NCBI GenBank assembly: GCA_030429205.1 | Contig: JAUICZ010000001.1 | Location: 1,168,806 to 1,232,805 of the forward strand | Source: Bacteroidia bacterium | GTDB lineage: Bacteria > Bacteroidota > Bacteroidia > Chitinophagales > Chitinophagaceae | DNA: 64,000 nucleotides | Direction of reading: 5' to 3' | Part shown: piece after piece, positions 55,002-62,045 of the stretch | Layout: each line of letters starts with the position of its first letter | Position numbering within the stretch: the stretch's first letter is position 1 | The notes under the pieces: model-generated | The model's input: the letters and a program-made list of their open reading frames with translations, nothing else | Told to the model about the DNA's origin: nothing | The model's database searches: none | Program-made: the position numbers and the translations under genes

Positions 55002-56801
55002 TTACATTTTATTAGGTAGACTAATACCCAGTGTGCCCATAGCATGGCGCATTACCTGTGCTGTCATAATAATGATCATCAGACGCAACTGTTTTTTCTC
55101 ATCATTCTCTGCTTTAGAAATACTATGCGCATCGTAGAACGAGTTGAAATGTTGTGCCAGCTGGAATGTATAGTTACACAATAGAGATGGATTGTAATCG
55201 TCTGCAGCATTCTGCATCACATCAGGATATTGCTCTAAGCTAACGATCAGTTTCTTTTCAGCTTCTGTTAGTTCTGTAGCTAAATTGAAGTTGCTGAAAC
55301 TGGCAGCATCAGGTATCTGTGCTATTTTTTCTTTTCGTAGTATGGAGCAAATACGCGCATGAGCGTATTGGATAAATGTTGCTGTAAACCCGTGCAAGTC
55401 AATAGACTCTTTAGGGTCAAAGATCATTTTCTTTTTAGGGTCTACTCGTAGTAAGTAAAACTTAAGAGCCCCCAGGCCTATTGTTTCGTAAAGTGCTTTT
55501 AACTCCTCTTCTGTAAAGCCATCGGTTTTGCCTGCTTCTTCTGTTTGTTGTTTTGCAATGGCTATCATTTCATCCATCATATCGTCAGCATCTACTACAG
55601 TGCCTTCACGGCTTTTCATCTTTCCTGTAGGCAGTTCTACCATTCCATATGATAAGTGATAGATGCCATCTGCACATGGGTGTTTTAGTTTTTGAAGAAT
55701 TAGCTTCAGTACCTGCATGTGGTAGTTCTGTTCATCACCAATCACGTAGATCGATGTATCAAGGTCGCAGTCTTCGTACTTCTTAATAGCAGTACCTATA
55801 TCCTGAGTGATGTAAACGGAGGTGCCATCTTTACGTTGTAGTATTTTTTGGTCAAGTCCCTCGTCTTGCAGATCAATCCATATAGAACCATCTTCTTTTT
55901 GAAGGAATACATTCTTGTCCAAACCTTCCTGAACTACTTCTTTACCCAGTAGGTATGTATCACTTTCGTAGTACATTTTATTGAAGTCTACTCCCATACG
56001 TTTGTACGATACATCGAAACCATCGTACACCCAGCCGTTCATGGTTTCCCAAAGAGAGACGATCTCTTCATCTCCTGCTTCCCATTTACGTAACATCTCT
56101 TGCGCAGCAAGTAGTATAGGAGCTTCTTTTTCTGCAACTTCTTTCTCTGCTCCCTTAGCTACCATATCTTCAACTTCCTGCTTAAATGCATCGTTGAATT
56201 TTACATAGTAATCGCCTACAAAATGATCGCCTTTTATCCCTGTACTTTCCGGTGTTGCACCATTGGCAAATTTTTGCCACGCGATCATTGATTTACAGAT
56301 ATGTATACCCCGATCATTGATCAGGTTAGATTTGATAACATTATTACCTGTTACTTCCAGTACACTCGACATAGCATAGCCTAGAAAGATATTCCTCAAG
56401 TGCCCGAAGTGTAAAGGCTTATTGGTATTGGGAGAAGAGTATTCTACCATCACATTTTTGCCGGTACTGCTTTGCGTTCCGTAATCGGTATTTACAAAGT
56501 TGTTTTGCAAAAAGTCTGCCCAGAACTTATCAGAGATGGTAAGGTTTAAGAACCCCGCAACAATAGAGTAATTGGTCACATAGTCGGTATGTTCTTTCAA
56601 GTAGTCTCCTATCGCAGTACCAATAGCATCGGGCTTTTGGCGTAGTATTTTCAAGAATGGAAATAACACCAAAGTATAATCGCCTTCAAACTCAGGTTTG
56701 GTTTGATTGACAGTTACTGCAGATGCAGGTATGGTTGCATCAGGATATAAACTACCTAAAGCTTCTCTTGCTACCGACTTTATTTGTTCAACTACACTCA
56801 T
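55002..56801 (-). CDS. argS: Arginyl-tRNA synthetase
   Basis: 599 residues. Class I signature HFGH in SSPNTNKPLHFGHLRNIFLG, KMSKS variant GKMKSREGTVVDADD, N-terminal Arg-tRNA-S domain and C-terminal helical anticodon domain ending GTLGISLPNKM. It charges tRNA-Arg. The C-terminal part has the usual QLAQHFNSFYDAHSI. Confidence 0.96.
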   Translation of the reverse strand: MSVVEQIKSVAREALGSLYPDATIPASAVTVNQTKPEFEGDYTLVLFPFLKILRQKPDAIGTAIGDYLKEHTDYVTNYSIVAGFLNLTISDKFWADFLQNNFVNTDYGTQSSTGKNVMVEYSSPNTNKPLHFGHLRNIFLGYAMSSVLEVTGNNVIKSNLINDRGIHICKSMIAWQKFANGATPESTGIKGDHFVGDYYVKFNDAFKQEVEDMVAKGAEKEVAEKEAPILLAAQEMLRKWEAGDEEIVSLWETMNGWVYDGFDVSYKRMGVDFNKMYYESDTYLLGKEVVQEGLDKNVFLQKEDGSIWIDLQDEGLDQKILQRKDGTSVYITQDIGTAIKKYEDCDLDTSIYVIGDEQNYHMQVLKLILQKLKHPCADGIYHLSYGMVELPTGKMKSREGTVVDADDMMDEMIAIAKQQTEEAGKTDGFTEEELKALYETIGLGALKFYLLRVDPKKKMIFDPKESIDLHGFTATFIQYAHARICSILRKEKIAQIPDAASFSNFNLATELTEAEKKLIVSLEQYPDVMQNAADDYNPSLLCNYTFQLAQHFNSFYDAHSISKAENDEKKQLRLMIIIMTAQVMRHAMGTLGISLPNKM

Positions 56802-56860
56802 TACTAGTTCTGTAAGATTTTGCGCAAAAATAGGGACTATGATGGATTTATCATCAGATT

Positions 56861-58147
56861 TTACGACATAGCCTCTTTCAACACTTCCATTCTACTGCCG
56901 CGAGAACCTTTAATTAGAATTGCGGCATGTTCCGGTTGCTTGGTTTTAATGCTGTCTGCAGCGGCTTGTGAGCTGCTGAACCACAGGTACGGGTGATCGA
57001 TACTTTTAAATTCATCGCCTACAAGTATTACCTCTTCCCAGCTATATTGTCCTATAAAATCAATTAGTTCGCGGTGTTCTTTGGCTTCATCAGGGCCCAT
57101 TTCTTTCATAGCCCCCAGCCAAAGTATTTTCTTAGGGAAATCTGTGTTAGCGAAATTTGTGATAGCTGCCCTCATGCTGGTAGGATTAGCATTATAGGCA
57201 TCCATAATCACCTGATTATTGCCAATGCTTATTAGTTGCGACCTGCTATTGTCAGGTTGATAAGCTTCTATGGAATGCTTTATACTATCAATATCAATGT
57301 CAAAATGTAGCCCGACAGCAACCGCAGTCATCACGTTTGCAAAGTTGTAACTGCCCACTAATTGTGTTTTGATGTTTACTTCATTACCTGAGTTTAGGGT
57401 CACAACATTTAAAAAAGTGCCTGATGTCAGTCGTTTGCCTATATAGTTTGCATTTGCACTGCCGTATGTAATTTGTTTAGCAACGCCTTCTGACATTTTT
57501 ACCAAATAATCATTATCTGTATTACGGAATATAGTGCCGTTAATAGTCCTCAGGTAATCATATAACTCTCCTTTCCCTTTTCGAACACCTTCTATACCTC
57601 CAAACCCTTCAATATGTGCTTTGCCACAGTTGGTAATAATTCCATGTGTCGGCATTGCTATTGCACAATAACTTTCAATCTCTTTTTGGTGATTAGCCCC
57701 CATTTCAATAATAGCCATTTCTGCATCATTCGGAATAGATAGAATGGTTAAGGGTACTCCTATATGGTTGTTTAAATTGCCTTTGGTAGCATGCGTGTTG
57801 TACTTTGATTTAAGTACTGCATATACCAACTCTTTAGTTGTTGTTTTTCCGTTCGATCCCGTAATGGCTATAAAAGGAATGTCAAACTGTTTGCGATGAT
57901 ATTGAGCCAGTTTTTGCAATGTCTGCAATACATCTGTTACAAGAATATACTGCTCGTTTATTGCATACTCTTCCTCGTCAACTACAGCGTAAGCAGCACC
58001 ATCTGCCAAAGCTTGTTGGGCAAACTTATTACCGTTGAAGTTCGGGCCTTTCAGGGCGAAGAACATATCGTTCTTTTGCAGCTTACGGGTATCTGTTTGT
58101 ATTGAGGGGTGTTTTAAGTAGAGCTGGTATAGTTCCTGTATTTCCAA
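56861..58147 (-). CDS. murF: UDP-MurNAc-tripeptide D-alanyl-D-alanine ligase
   Basis: 428 residues. Mur ligase with ATP-binding loop FIAITGSNGKTTTKELV, EMGANHQKEIESYCAIAMPT and NPTSMRAAITNF, and C-terminal domain. It adds D-Ala-D-Ala to the peptidoglycan precursor. In flavobacterial genomes murF stands right beside gldJ; here the IS1595-type element lies between them. Confidence 0.95.
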   Translation of the reverse strand: MEIQELYQLYLKHPSIQTDTRKLQKNDMFFALKGPNFNGNKFAQQALADGAAYAVVDEEEYAINEQYILVTDVLQTLQKLAQYHRKQFDIPFIAITGSNGKTTTKELVYAVLKSKYNTHATKGNLNNHIGVPLTILSIPNDAEMAIIEMGANHQKEIESYCAIAMPTHGIITNCGKAHIEGFGGIEGVRKGKGELYDYLRTINGTIFRNTDNDYLVKMSEGVAKQITYGSANANYIGKRLTSGTFLNVVTLNSGNEVNIKTQLVGSYNFANVMTAVAVGLHFDIDIDSIKHSIEAYQPDNSRSQLISIGNNQVIMDAYNANPTSMRAAITNFANTDFPKKILWLGAMKEMGPDEAKEHRELIDFIGQYSWEEVILVGDEFKSIDHPYLWFSSSQAAADSIKTKQPEHAAILIKGSRGSRMEVLKEAMS

Positions 58148-58182
58148 TGTGTGTCGTGTTTTCCCAAAAATAATAAACCCCT

Positions 58183-58190
58183 CTAAAAAG
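58183..58190. repeat. Target-site duplication, left copy
   Basis: CTAAAAAG directly precedes the left inverted repeat and is repeated at 62046-62053 directly after the right one. An 8-bp duplication is the norm for IS1595-family transposition. Joining the flanks across one copy rebuilds TAAACCCCTCT, loop AAAA, AGAGGGGTTTA, a perfect hairpin. Confidence 0.9.
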
Positions 58191-58257
58191 GGTAACTATA
58201 CCAAGTTACACGTTGGGTTTTAAAAATAAAAGCCGCTCTGTTTAGGGCGGCTTATTT
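58191..58257. repeat. Left terminal inverted repeat (67 bp, perfect)
   Basis: Begins GGTAACTATACCAAGTTAC and ends GGGCGGCTTATTT; identical in inverted orientation to 61979-62045. Similarity continues imperfectly for ~18 more bases. The outer part contains a palindrome GTAACT-N6-AGTTAC (58192-58209), a possible transposase site. IS1595-family repeats are usually much shorter, so the length is notable. Confidence 0.95.
58230..58253. terminator. Terminator-like hairpin inside the left terminal repeat
   Basis: AAGCCGC (58230-58236) and GCGGCTT (58247-58253) with a 10-base loop; A/T-rich flanks on both sides. Read on the minus strand it ends the passenger transcript right after the Zn-ribbon gene stop. 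Confidence 0.75.
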
Positions 58258-58259
58258 TA

Positions 58260-58487
58260 TTATTGTAACATTTCCTTAGTTATAGTTGATTTGCACTCAG
58301 GACATTTAATATTTGACCTTGTAAGTATATCACTTGCACTTTTAGGATTATCACAGATGCTACCGTCTAAGTTTTCGAGAGACCAACTCTCCCATATCTC
58401 TGAATAGGGTTGGTCGTTTTCACTAAACTTGATACTCCCAACGTGTCCACAATTGCACGTAACTTTATCTCTCTGTCTCATAGTCAT
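58260..58487 (-). CDS. Small zinc-ribbon protein, passenger gene
   Basis: 75 residues. CNCGH near residue 11 and CPEC near residue 62 form a four-Cys zinc ribbon; the region between (EIWESWSLENLDGSICDNP) is polar. It is the last gene of the passenger cluster, with its stop codon 2 bases inside the terminal repeat boundary. Possible nucleic-acid-binding or protein-binding adaptor; no closer family recognised. Confidence 0.6.
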   Translation of the reverse strand: MTMRQRDKVTCNCGHVGSIKFSENDQPYSEIWESWSLENLDGSICDNPKSASDILTRSNIKCPECKSTITKEMLQ

Positions 58488-58498
58488 ACTTGATAGTT

Positions 58499-58663
58499 TT
58501 ATTCCGCGTCTTTATCCTCTTTCTTTTCAGCACTCTTATTGTCAGCATCTTTAACAGCCGCTTTCATTATATCTAAGAAGCTACCTTTCACCTGTAGTTT
58601 TTCGTCGTAACTACCACGCTCCCCGCGCTCTTCTTTCTTTTTATCGTCTTTCTCTTTACTCAT
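58499..58663 (-). CDS. Small charged protein, passenger gene
   Basis: 54 residues from ATG 58663 (MSKEKDDKKKEERGERGSYD). The middle EKLQVKGSFLDIMKAAVKDA is amphipathic, the ends are Lys/Glu/Asp-rich. The pattern KVKGSFLDIMKAAVKDAD is one I associate with conserved short Bacteroidota proteins but cannot name. A minus-strand TAAATTTG (58670-58677) lies just before the start, so its mRNA could be leaderless. It overlaps nothing and precedes the Zn-ribbon gene by 11 bases. Confidence 0.6.
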   Translation of the reverse strand: MSKEKDDKKKEERGERGSYDEKLQVKGSFLDIMKAAVKDADNKSAEKKEDKDAE

Positions 58664-58714
58664 ATAACACAAATTTACTGATTTGTTGGCAGGATAATTG
58701 TACCTTTGTAACAC

Positions 58715-58835
58715 AAAACAACCCCGACACCGTTACTCCTAATGAGAGAGTGCAAGTGTCGAGTTCGCAGCACATACGTTGATGTTGCTATTGTTTCCAA
58801 CAAACTATTTGCCACTTTCATTAAGTGGCTTTTTC
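58715..58835 (+). ncRNA. Candidate structured small RNA inside the mobile element
   Basis: On the plus strand TACCTTTG (58701-58708) fits the Bacteroidota -7 element, with only a weak -33 (TTTG at 58682, spacing 15). Four consecutive hairpins follow: CGACAC/GTGTCG (58725-58761, with inner ACTC/GAGT), AGCACAT/ATG(T)TGCT (58769-58789), TTGTT/AACAA (58791-58803) and GCCACTT/AAGTGGC (58811-58829) ending in TTTTT. The last overlaps the 3' end of the 185-residue gene on the other strand. Structure is seen in sequence; transcription is inferred. Confidence 0.45.
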
Positions 58836-59362
58836 ATTCTTTTGATAACTCTTTCTGTTTTCACAGACGTATCATCATATCTTTCATGCCCATAACCATA
58901 CTTTTCGTTTAGGTCATACAGCATAGAATACAACTCTATTGGGTCTTGAGATTCAGACACCCACTTCAAGATTAAATCAAGCATTTCACCCATTTTTTCT
59001 TGATAGGTCATGCGTCCGTCACTTCCTCTAACACCGTTGCCGTCAGATTTCTTTTTACCTCTGTTTAAGAATATGTTCTTTTCATCGTATATAATATCAC
59101 GCCCCTCTTTATATTCTTGTCCTTTGGGCAAATATTCCATAAGCACATTCCTGATACCCTTATAGTATAGGTTGTACTTTTCCTCAGGGTTTTCAAAATC
59201 GCGTCCTATCATCTCGCGTATTTCGTCAATCTCTCTTAAATCACCTTTGGCAATATCTATCTTCAACTGCTTACCTTTTGTCTCATTCGCACGTTGAAGG
59301 AGCTCTAACCGCTCCATGTCCTCTTGGGATAATGCCTCTTTGCTTTTTGTTCTATTATCCAT
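58805..59362 (-). CDS. Unrecognised 185-residue protein coupled to the metallopeptidase gene
   Basis: Soluble, highly charged, with no membrane segment or signal. Visible parts: SQEDMERLELLQRANETKGK (coil-like), DIAKGDLREIDEIREMIGRD, YLPKGQEYKEGRDIIYDEKN, and GSDGRMTYQEKMGEMLDLIL. I recognise no family. Its ATG overlaps the peptidase stop as TAATG, so translation is coupled. This makes it the most likely partner or substrate of the HTH-ImmA protein, for example the second half of a toxin-antitoxin or phage-response module; that role is inferred only from position. Confidence 0.6.
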   Translation of the reverse strand: MDNRTKSKEALSQEDMERLELLQRANETKGKQLKIDIAKGDLREIDEIREMIGRDFENPEEKYNLYYKGIRNVLMEYLPKGQEYKEGRDIIYDEKNIFLNRGKKKSDGNGVRGSDGRMTYQEKMGEMLDLILKWVSESQDPIELYSMLYDLNEKYGYGHERYDDTSVKTERVIKRMKKPLNESGK

Positions 59363-60573
59363 TATGATTCTTTTAATTCAAATATTTGTTTGAGCCTAAC
59401 TGCGATGTCAGGCAGACTTTTTTCTTTCCACGATATAGGTCGCAGGTCGTCGATTGCTAAATTGCAGTCAGGGAAATAATCACCAAAAGCACCGTAGTAA
59501 CTCTTACCGTTTAATTCCTTTTCAAAGTATTGAAAAGATGAATAAATAAATGCGCGGTGTACTTCCCAATCCTTAGCTTTCTTGTCAACAACAAATGGGT
59601 TATGTATTTGTGATTTTATGAAATTGTATTTCTCAAGCCCACAAAAATACTCACGCGCAAATTCATCGGCTTTGTCTTCTATTAACAACAGATCGGGGTC
59701 GCCTGTCAAGTGATATTGCTCATCTGTTATTGCGTCAAGGTCATATAATACATGGTGTAATTCATGTATAAGGGTGAACCATAAAGTAGTATATCTTTTG
59801 AATAAATCGGTTAAGACTATACACGGCTTCCCATTAATAACAAACGTACCGCCACGTACTTGTGTAGTGACAAGTTGATGTTGTACTATCACGGTAATCC
59901 CTATGTTGTACAATGCCCTACAAACAGTAAACAACCCGTTTTCAACGTCCTGACAATAAGGTTTTATTTTGGTGATTAAATCCTTTAGAGCTTCTCTGTC
60001 ATATTCGTGTGGGTTGTTAATGCTTTTAAAGCACTGGTAAGCAGACTTTATCCAAAAGTCTTTCATCTTATCTGAATACTTACGCTTAGATGAACTATAA
60101 AACGGTGTATTCAATTGCGTCTCGTAATCATAGATACTGTCGTAACCAAAGAAGGCTAATATCCTGTCTGTTACAATGTCTATATCGTCGCTGTCGTCAA
60201 AGAAACCAATACTATGAAGTTTCTTTATATCAAAGTTCTTGGCAATGAATGAGGCTTTGGTCGCTTTTTGAATAGCAGCTACGTTTTCGCTACTTTGATT
60301 TTTCAATAACGCTGTTACAGCATCGTCAATACTTATTTCGAGAAACTGTGCAATCTTAATAACATTAATTAGGTTGGGCTGTTTAGGTGAACCGTTTATT
60401 ATGTCATCAAAAGTGTCTTTATCTATATTCAACAAATTAAAGACCTTAGTTTTACTGAGGTCGTACTCTTTTAGCTTTTGTTCAAATAACGCACCTAAGT
60501 CTAATACTTGGTTAGACTCTTTAAATGCGTTATTCAACAGTTCATTTACCGATATGAAATCGCCGTCATACAT
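59362..60573 (-). CDS. HTH plus ImmA/IrrE-type metallopeptidase, passenger gene
   Basis: 403 residues from ATG 60573 (MYDGDFISVNELLNNAFKES); an upstream TTG at 60618 would add 15. Residues ~25-90 are an XRE-type helix-turn-helix (LFEQKLKEYDLSKTKVFNLL, ISIDDAVTALLK). Residues ~220-330 carry the zinc site HELHHVL (HExxH) followed by EDKADEFAREYF, as in ImmA/IrrE and HTH-ImmA antitoxin or anti-repressor proteins. Such proteins cut or sense a regulator after DNA damage or phage entry. Two near-identical palindromes flank its promoter, as expected for self-repression. It is the first gene of the passenger operon. Confidence 0.75.
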   Translation of the reverse strand: MYDGDFISVNELLNNAFKESNQVLDLGALFEQKLKEYDLSKTKVFNLLNIDKDTFDDIINGSPKQPNLINVIKIAQFLEISIDDAVTALLKNQSSENVAAIQKATKASFIAKNFDIKKLHSIGFFDDSDDIDIVTDRILAFFGYDSIYDYETQLNTPFYSSSKRKYSDKMKDFWIKSAYQCFKSINNPHEYDREALKDLITKIKPYCQDVENGLFTVCRALYNIGITVIVQHQLVTTQVRGGTFVINGKPCIVLTDLFKRYTTLWFTLIHELHHVLYDLDAITDEQYHLTGDPDLLLIEDKADEFAREYFCGLEKYNFIKSQIHNPFVVDKKAKDWEVHRAFIYSSFQYFEKELNGKSYYGAFGDYFPDCNLAIDDLRPISWKEKSLPDIAVRLKQIFELKES

Positions 60574-60579
60574 AAAAAA

Positions 60580-60591
60580 GGGATATTTCCC
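60580..60591. promoter_or_regulatory. Operator-like palindrome 1 near the start of the HTH-ImmA transcript
   Basis: GGGATATTTCCC, one of two similar 12-bp dyads (the other at 60633-60644). It covers the expected +1 region between the -7 element (60593-60600, minus strand) and the ATG at 60573, a position where binding would block transcription. Confidence 0.55.
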
Positions 60592-60592
60592 C

Positions 60593-60624
60593 CAAAAATA
60601 TGCCAATATTTGATGCAAAACAAA
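60593..60624 (-). promoter_or_regulatory. Promoter of the passenger operon
   Basis: On the minus strand TATTTTTG (plus-strand CAAAAATA at 60593-60600) matches TAnnTTTG, with TTTG (plus-strand CAAA at 60621-60624) 20 bases upstream. The start codon is 20 bases downstream, leaving a leader of about 14 bases. Confidence 0.5.
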
Positions 60625-60632
60625 AGAAAAAA

Positions 60633-60644
60633 GGGAATATTCCC
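60633..60644. promoter_or_regulatory. Operator-like palindrome 2 between the HTH-ImmA and transposase genes
   Basis: GGGAATATTCCC, a perfect 12-bp palindrome, centred about 53 bp (about five helical turns) from palindrome 1. It lies just upstream of the passenger promoter and within the region that must contain the transposase promoter, so one bound protein could control both. Confidence 0.55.
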
Positions 60645-60703
60645 CTTATTTATTAGGAGATGTTGCACGTAAGTTGTATGTTTGTATCAACAATCACGGT
60701 AAA

Positions 60704-61654
60704 ATGGATTTCAACTTCAAGACTATAGCAGAATTTAACGACTATTTTAAGGATGAAAAGACTTGTTATGAGTTCCTAGAGCAACAGCGTTGGGACGGTC
60801 AACCAGTATGCCCACACTGCGGTTCAATCAAAGAGCCGTATAATGTGAAGTCTCGCAGTAGAAAGTTCCCTGATATACCATCTTACCGTTGTTCTGAGAA
60901 AGGTTGCCAATTGCCTTTTACGGTACGTACAAACAGCATCTTTCAAGGTTCACGTGTTGAGCTTCGTAAATGGTTCCAAGCTGCTTATGAGATTTCTACA
61001 GCTAAGAAAGGTATCAGCAGCGTTGAACTTGCAAGCCGTATAGGTGTAAGTCAAAAAACCGCTTGGTTCATAAACCACCGTTTACGTGTTATGCTAACTG
61101 AAACACAGCCTGAACTATTGACGGGTGAAGTTGAAACAGATGAAACATATTATAGCGGCCAAAATAAAAACCGTCATCACTCGAAAAGAGTAAAGGGCAC
61201 AGGTGGCCATGCTAAAAGCCCTATGTTAGGTCTGCTACAGCGTGACGGTAAGTTAATCCTACGTGTGTTAGAGAAAGGAAAATCTAACGGATTAACTATT
61301 AAGCCGATTGTTCGCGAGACTGTGAGCAAAAACGCTGTATTAATAACGGATGGCTTCGGTGCATACAAGGACTTAGATCAGGAGTATAAAGAACATCACA
61401 TAGTTAGCCATGCTACAGGTGAATATGTTCGTGGTAACTGGCATACTAATAATATCGAAGGCTTTTGGTCGCAGTTGAAGCGTGGTATTGTTGGTACATT
61501 TCATTTTGTATCACATAAGCACCTTCAACGCTACTGTAATGAGTTTAGCTACCGTTACAACAATAGGCAGCTAACTAATTTAGAAAGGTTCACAGATAGT
61601 ATGAAAAGATGTGCCAATACAAGGCTAACATACGAACAGCTTACAAACGGATAA
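60704..61654 (+). CDS. IS1595-family transposase
   Basis: 316 residues from ATG 60704 (MDFNFKTIAEFNDYFKDEKT); a TTG at 60674 would add ten. An N-terminal zinc ribbon (CPHCGS ... YRCSEKGC) precedes an HTH-like stretch (GISSVELASRIGVSQKTAWF) and the ISXO2/IS1595 catalytic domain: VETDETYYSG (first Asp), LITDGFGAY (second Asp) and HTNNIEGFWSQLKRGI (Glu/Asn end). All catalytic parts are intact. It carries out cut-and-paste or copy-out transposition of the element. Confidence 0.9.
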   Translation: MDFNFKTIAEFNDYFKDEKTCYEFLEQQRWDGQPVCPHCGSIKEPYNVKSRSRKFPDIPSYRCSEKGCQLPFTVRTNSIFQGSRVELRKWFQAAYEISTAKKGISSVELASRIGVSQKTAWFINHRLRVMLTETQPELLTGEVETDETYYSGQNKNRHHSKRVKGTGGHAKSPMLGLLQRDGKLILRVLEKGKSNGLTIKPIVRETVSKNAVLITDGFGAYKDLDQEYKEHHIVSHATGEYVRGNWHTNNIEGFWSQLKRGIVGTFHFVSHKHLQRYCNEFSYRYNNRQLTNLERFTDSMKRCANTRLTYEQLTNG

Positions 61655-61660
61655 TGTTTA

Positions 61661-61689
61661 ACGGGCTGCTGGTCGCCTCCGGTCAGCCC
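61661..61689. repeat. GC-rich hairpin after the transposase gene
   Basis: CGGGCTG (61661-61667) and CAGCCCG (61683-61689) form a 7-bp stem; inner CTGG/CCGG extends it. It lies 7 bases after the transposase stop. No T-run follows on the plus strand at once (GAATCATTG), so it may act as an mRNA end stabiliser or partial terminator. Confidence 0.5.
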
Positions 61690-61784
61690 GAATCATTGTT
61701 TTTCATAGAACGCTTAATAAGAAGGTAAAATACCCATGAAAAGAAGATAATCATGAGTATAGCCAGGAGAGTACTGGATTTCAT
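61683..61784 (-). CDS. Small single-span membrane protein (33 residues)
   Basis: MKSSTLLAILMIIFFSWVFY then LLIKRSMKNNDSG. One hydrophobic helix with a basic C-terminus. It starts at ATG 61784. In-frame upstream codons exist but have no good start. A toxin-like or accessory peptide of the element is possible; evidence is weak. Confidence 0.35.
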   Translation of the reverse strand: MKSSTLLAILMIIFFSWVFYLLIKRSMKNNDSG

Positions 61785-61786
61785 AA

Positions 61787-61803
61787 TGGTCGTATTTGAG
61801 GTA
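61787..61803. repeat. Subterminal direct repeat, copy 1 of 2
   Basis: TGGTCGTATTTGAGGTA; copy 2 at 61921-61938 has one extra A (TGGTCGTATTATGAGGTA). The spacing is 134 bp. The 61785-61978 stretch holds no other supported gene. Transposase- or host-factor-binding sites are possible. Confidence 0.5.
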
Positions 61804-61920
61804 AATAAAAATAGCGCAGGCAGCCTACCTGACCTCAACCCCGACCAAAGGGCTACACAGAATAGACATACACCTACGCCGTAACGTGGCAACATCTATT
61901 GTTCTGTGTGTTTCTAATAT

Positions 61921-61938
61921 TGGTCGTATTATGAGGTA
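61921..61938. repeat. Subterminal direct repeat, copy 2 of 2
   Basis: Second copy of the repeat described at 61787, 17 of 18 positions shared. Confidence 0.5.
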
Positions 61939-61978
61939 CAGACAACAAGACAGCCTTAACACTGCAAATGTAACAAAT

Positions 61979-62045
61979 AAATAAGCCGCCCTAAACAGAG
62001 CGGCTTTTATTTTTAAAACCCAACGTGTAACTTGGTATAGTTACC
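61979..62045. repeat. Right terminal inverted repeat (67 bp, perfect)
   Basis: Exact reverse complement of 58191-58257; followed at once by the second CTAAAAAG. Confidence 0.95.
61983..62006. terminator. Terminator-like hairpin inside the right terminal repeat
   Basis: Same AAGCCGC/GCGGCTT stem as in the left repeat. On the plus strand it is followed by TTATTTTT and would stop transcription leaving the element after the transposase. It may also replace the gldJ terminator that the insertion split. Confidence 0.75.

Larger units (their letters stand above)
58191..62045. mobile_element. IS1595-family transposable element with passenger gene cluster
   Basis: The 3,855-bp element is bounded by perfect 67-bp inverted repeats (58191-58257 and 61979-62045) and an 8-bp duplication CTAAAAAG. 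It carries a transposase on the plus strand with the IS1595 DDE pattern and Zn ribbon. A passenger set lies on the minus strand (HTH-ImmA peptidase, 185-residue protein, small charged protein, Zn-ribbon protein) with a candidate sRNA on the plus strand. Both ends contain a bidirectional terminator-like hairpin. It inserted into the loop of the terminator of gldJ. The intact repeats, intact duplication and intact transposase suggest recent, probably active, transposition. Confidence 0.9.

Noticed and set aside
58742-58911. Plus-strand frame of about 55 codons over the candidate sRNA
   Set aside because: It has no ribosome-binding site, runs into the opposite-strand coding region and has no family resemblance; the hairpin series explains the stretch better.
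58683-61980. CRISPR array or integron within the mobile element
   Set aside because: No regularly spaced repeats or integrase gene are present; only one direct-repeat pair was seen.
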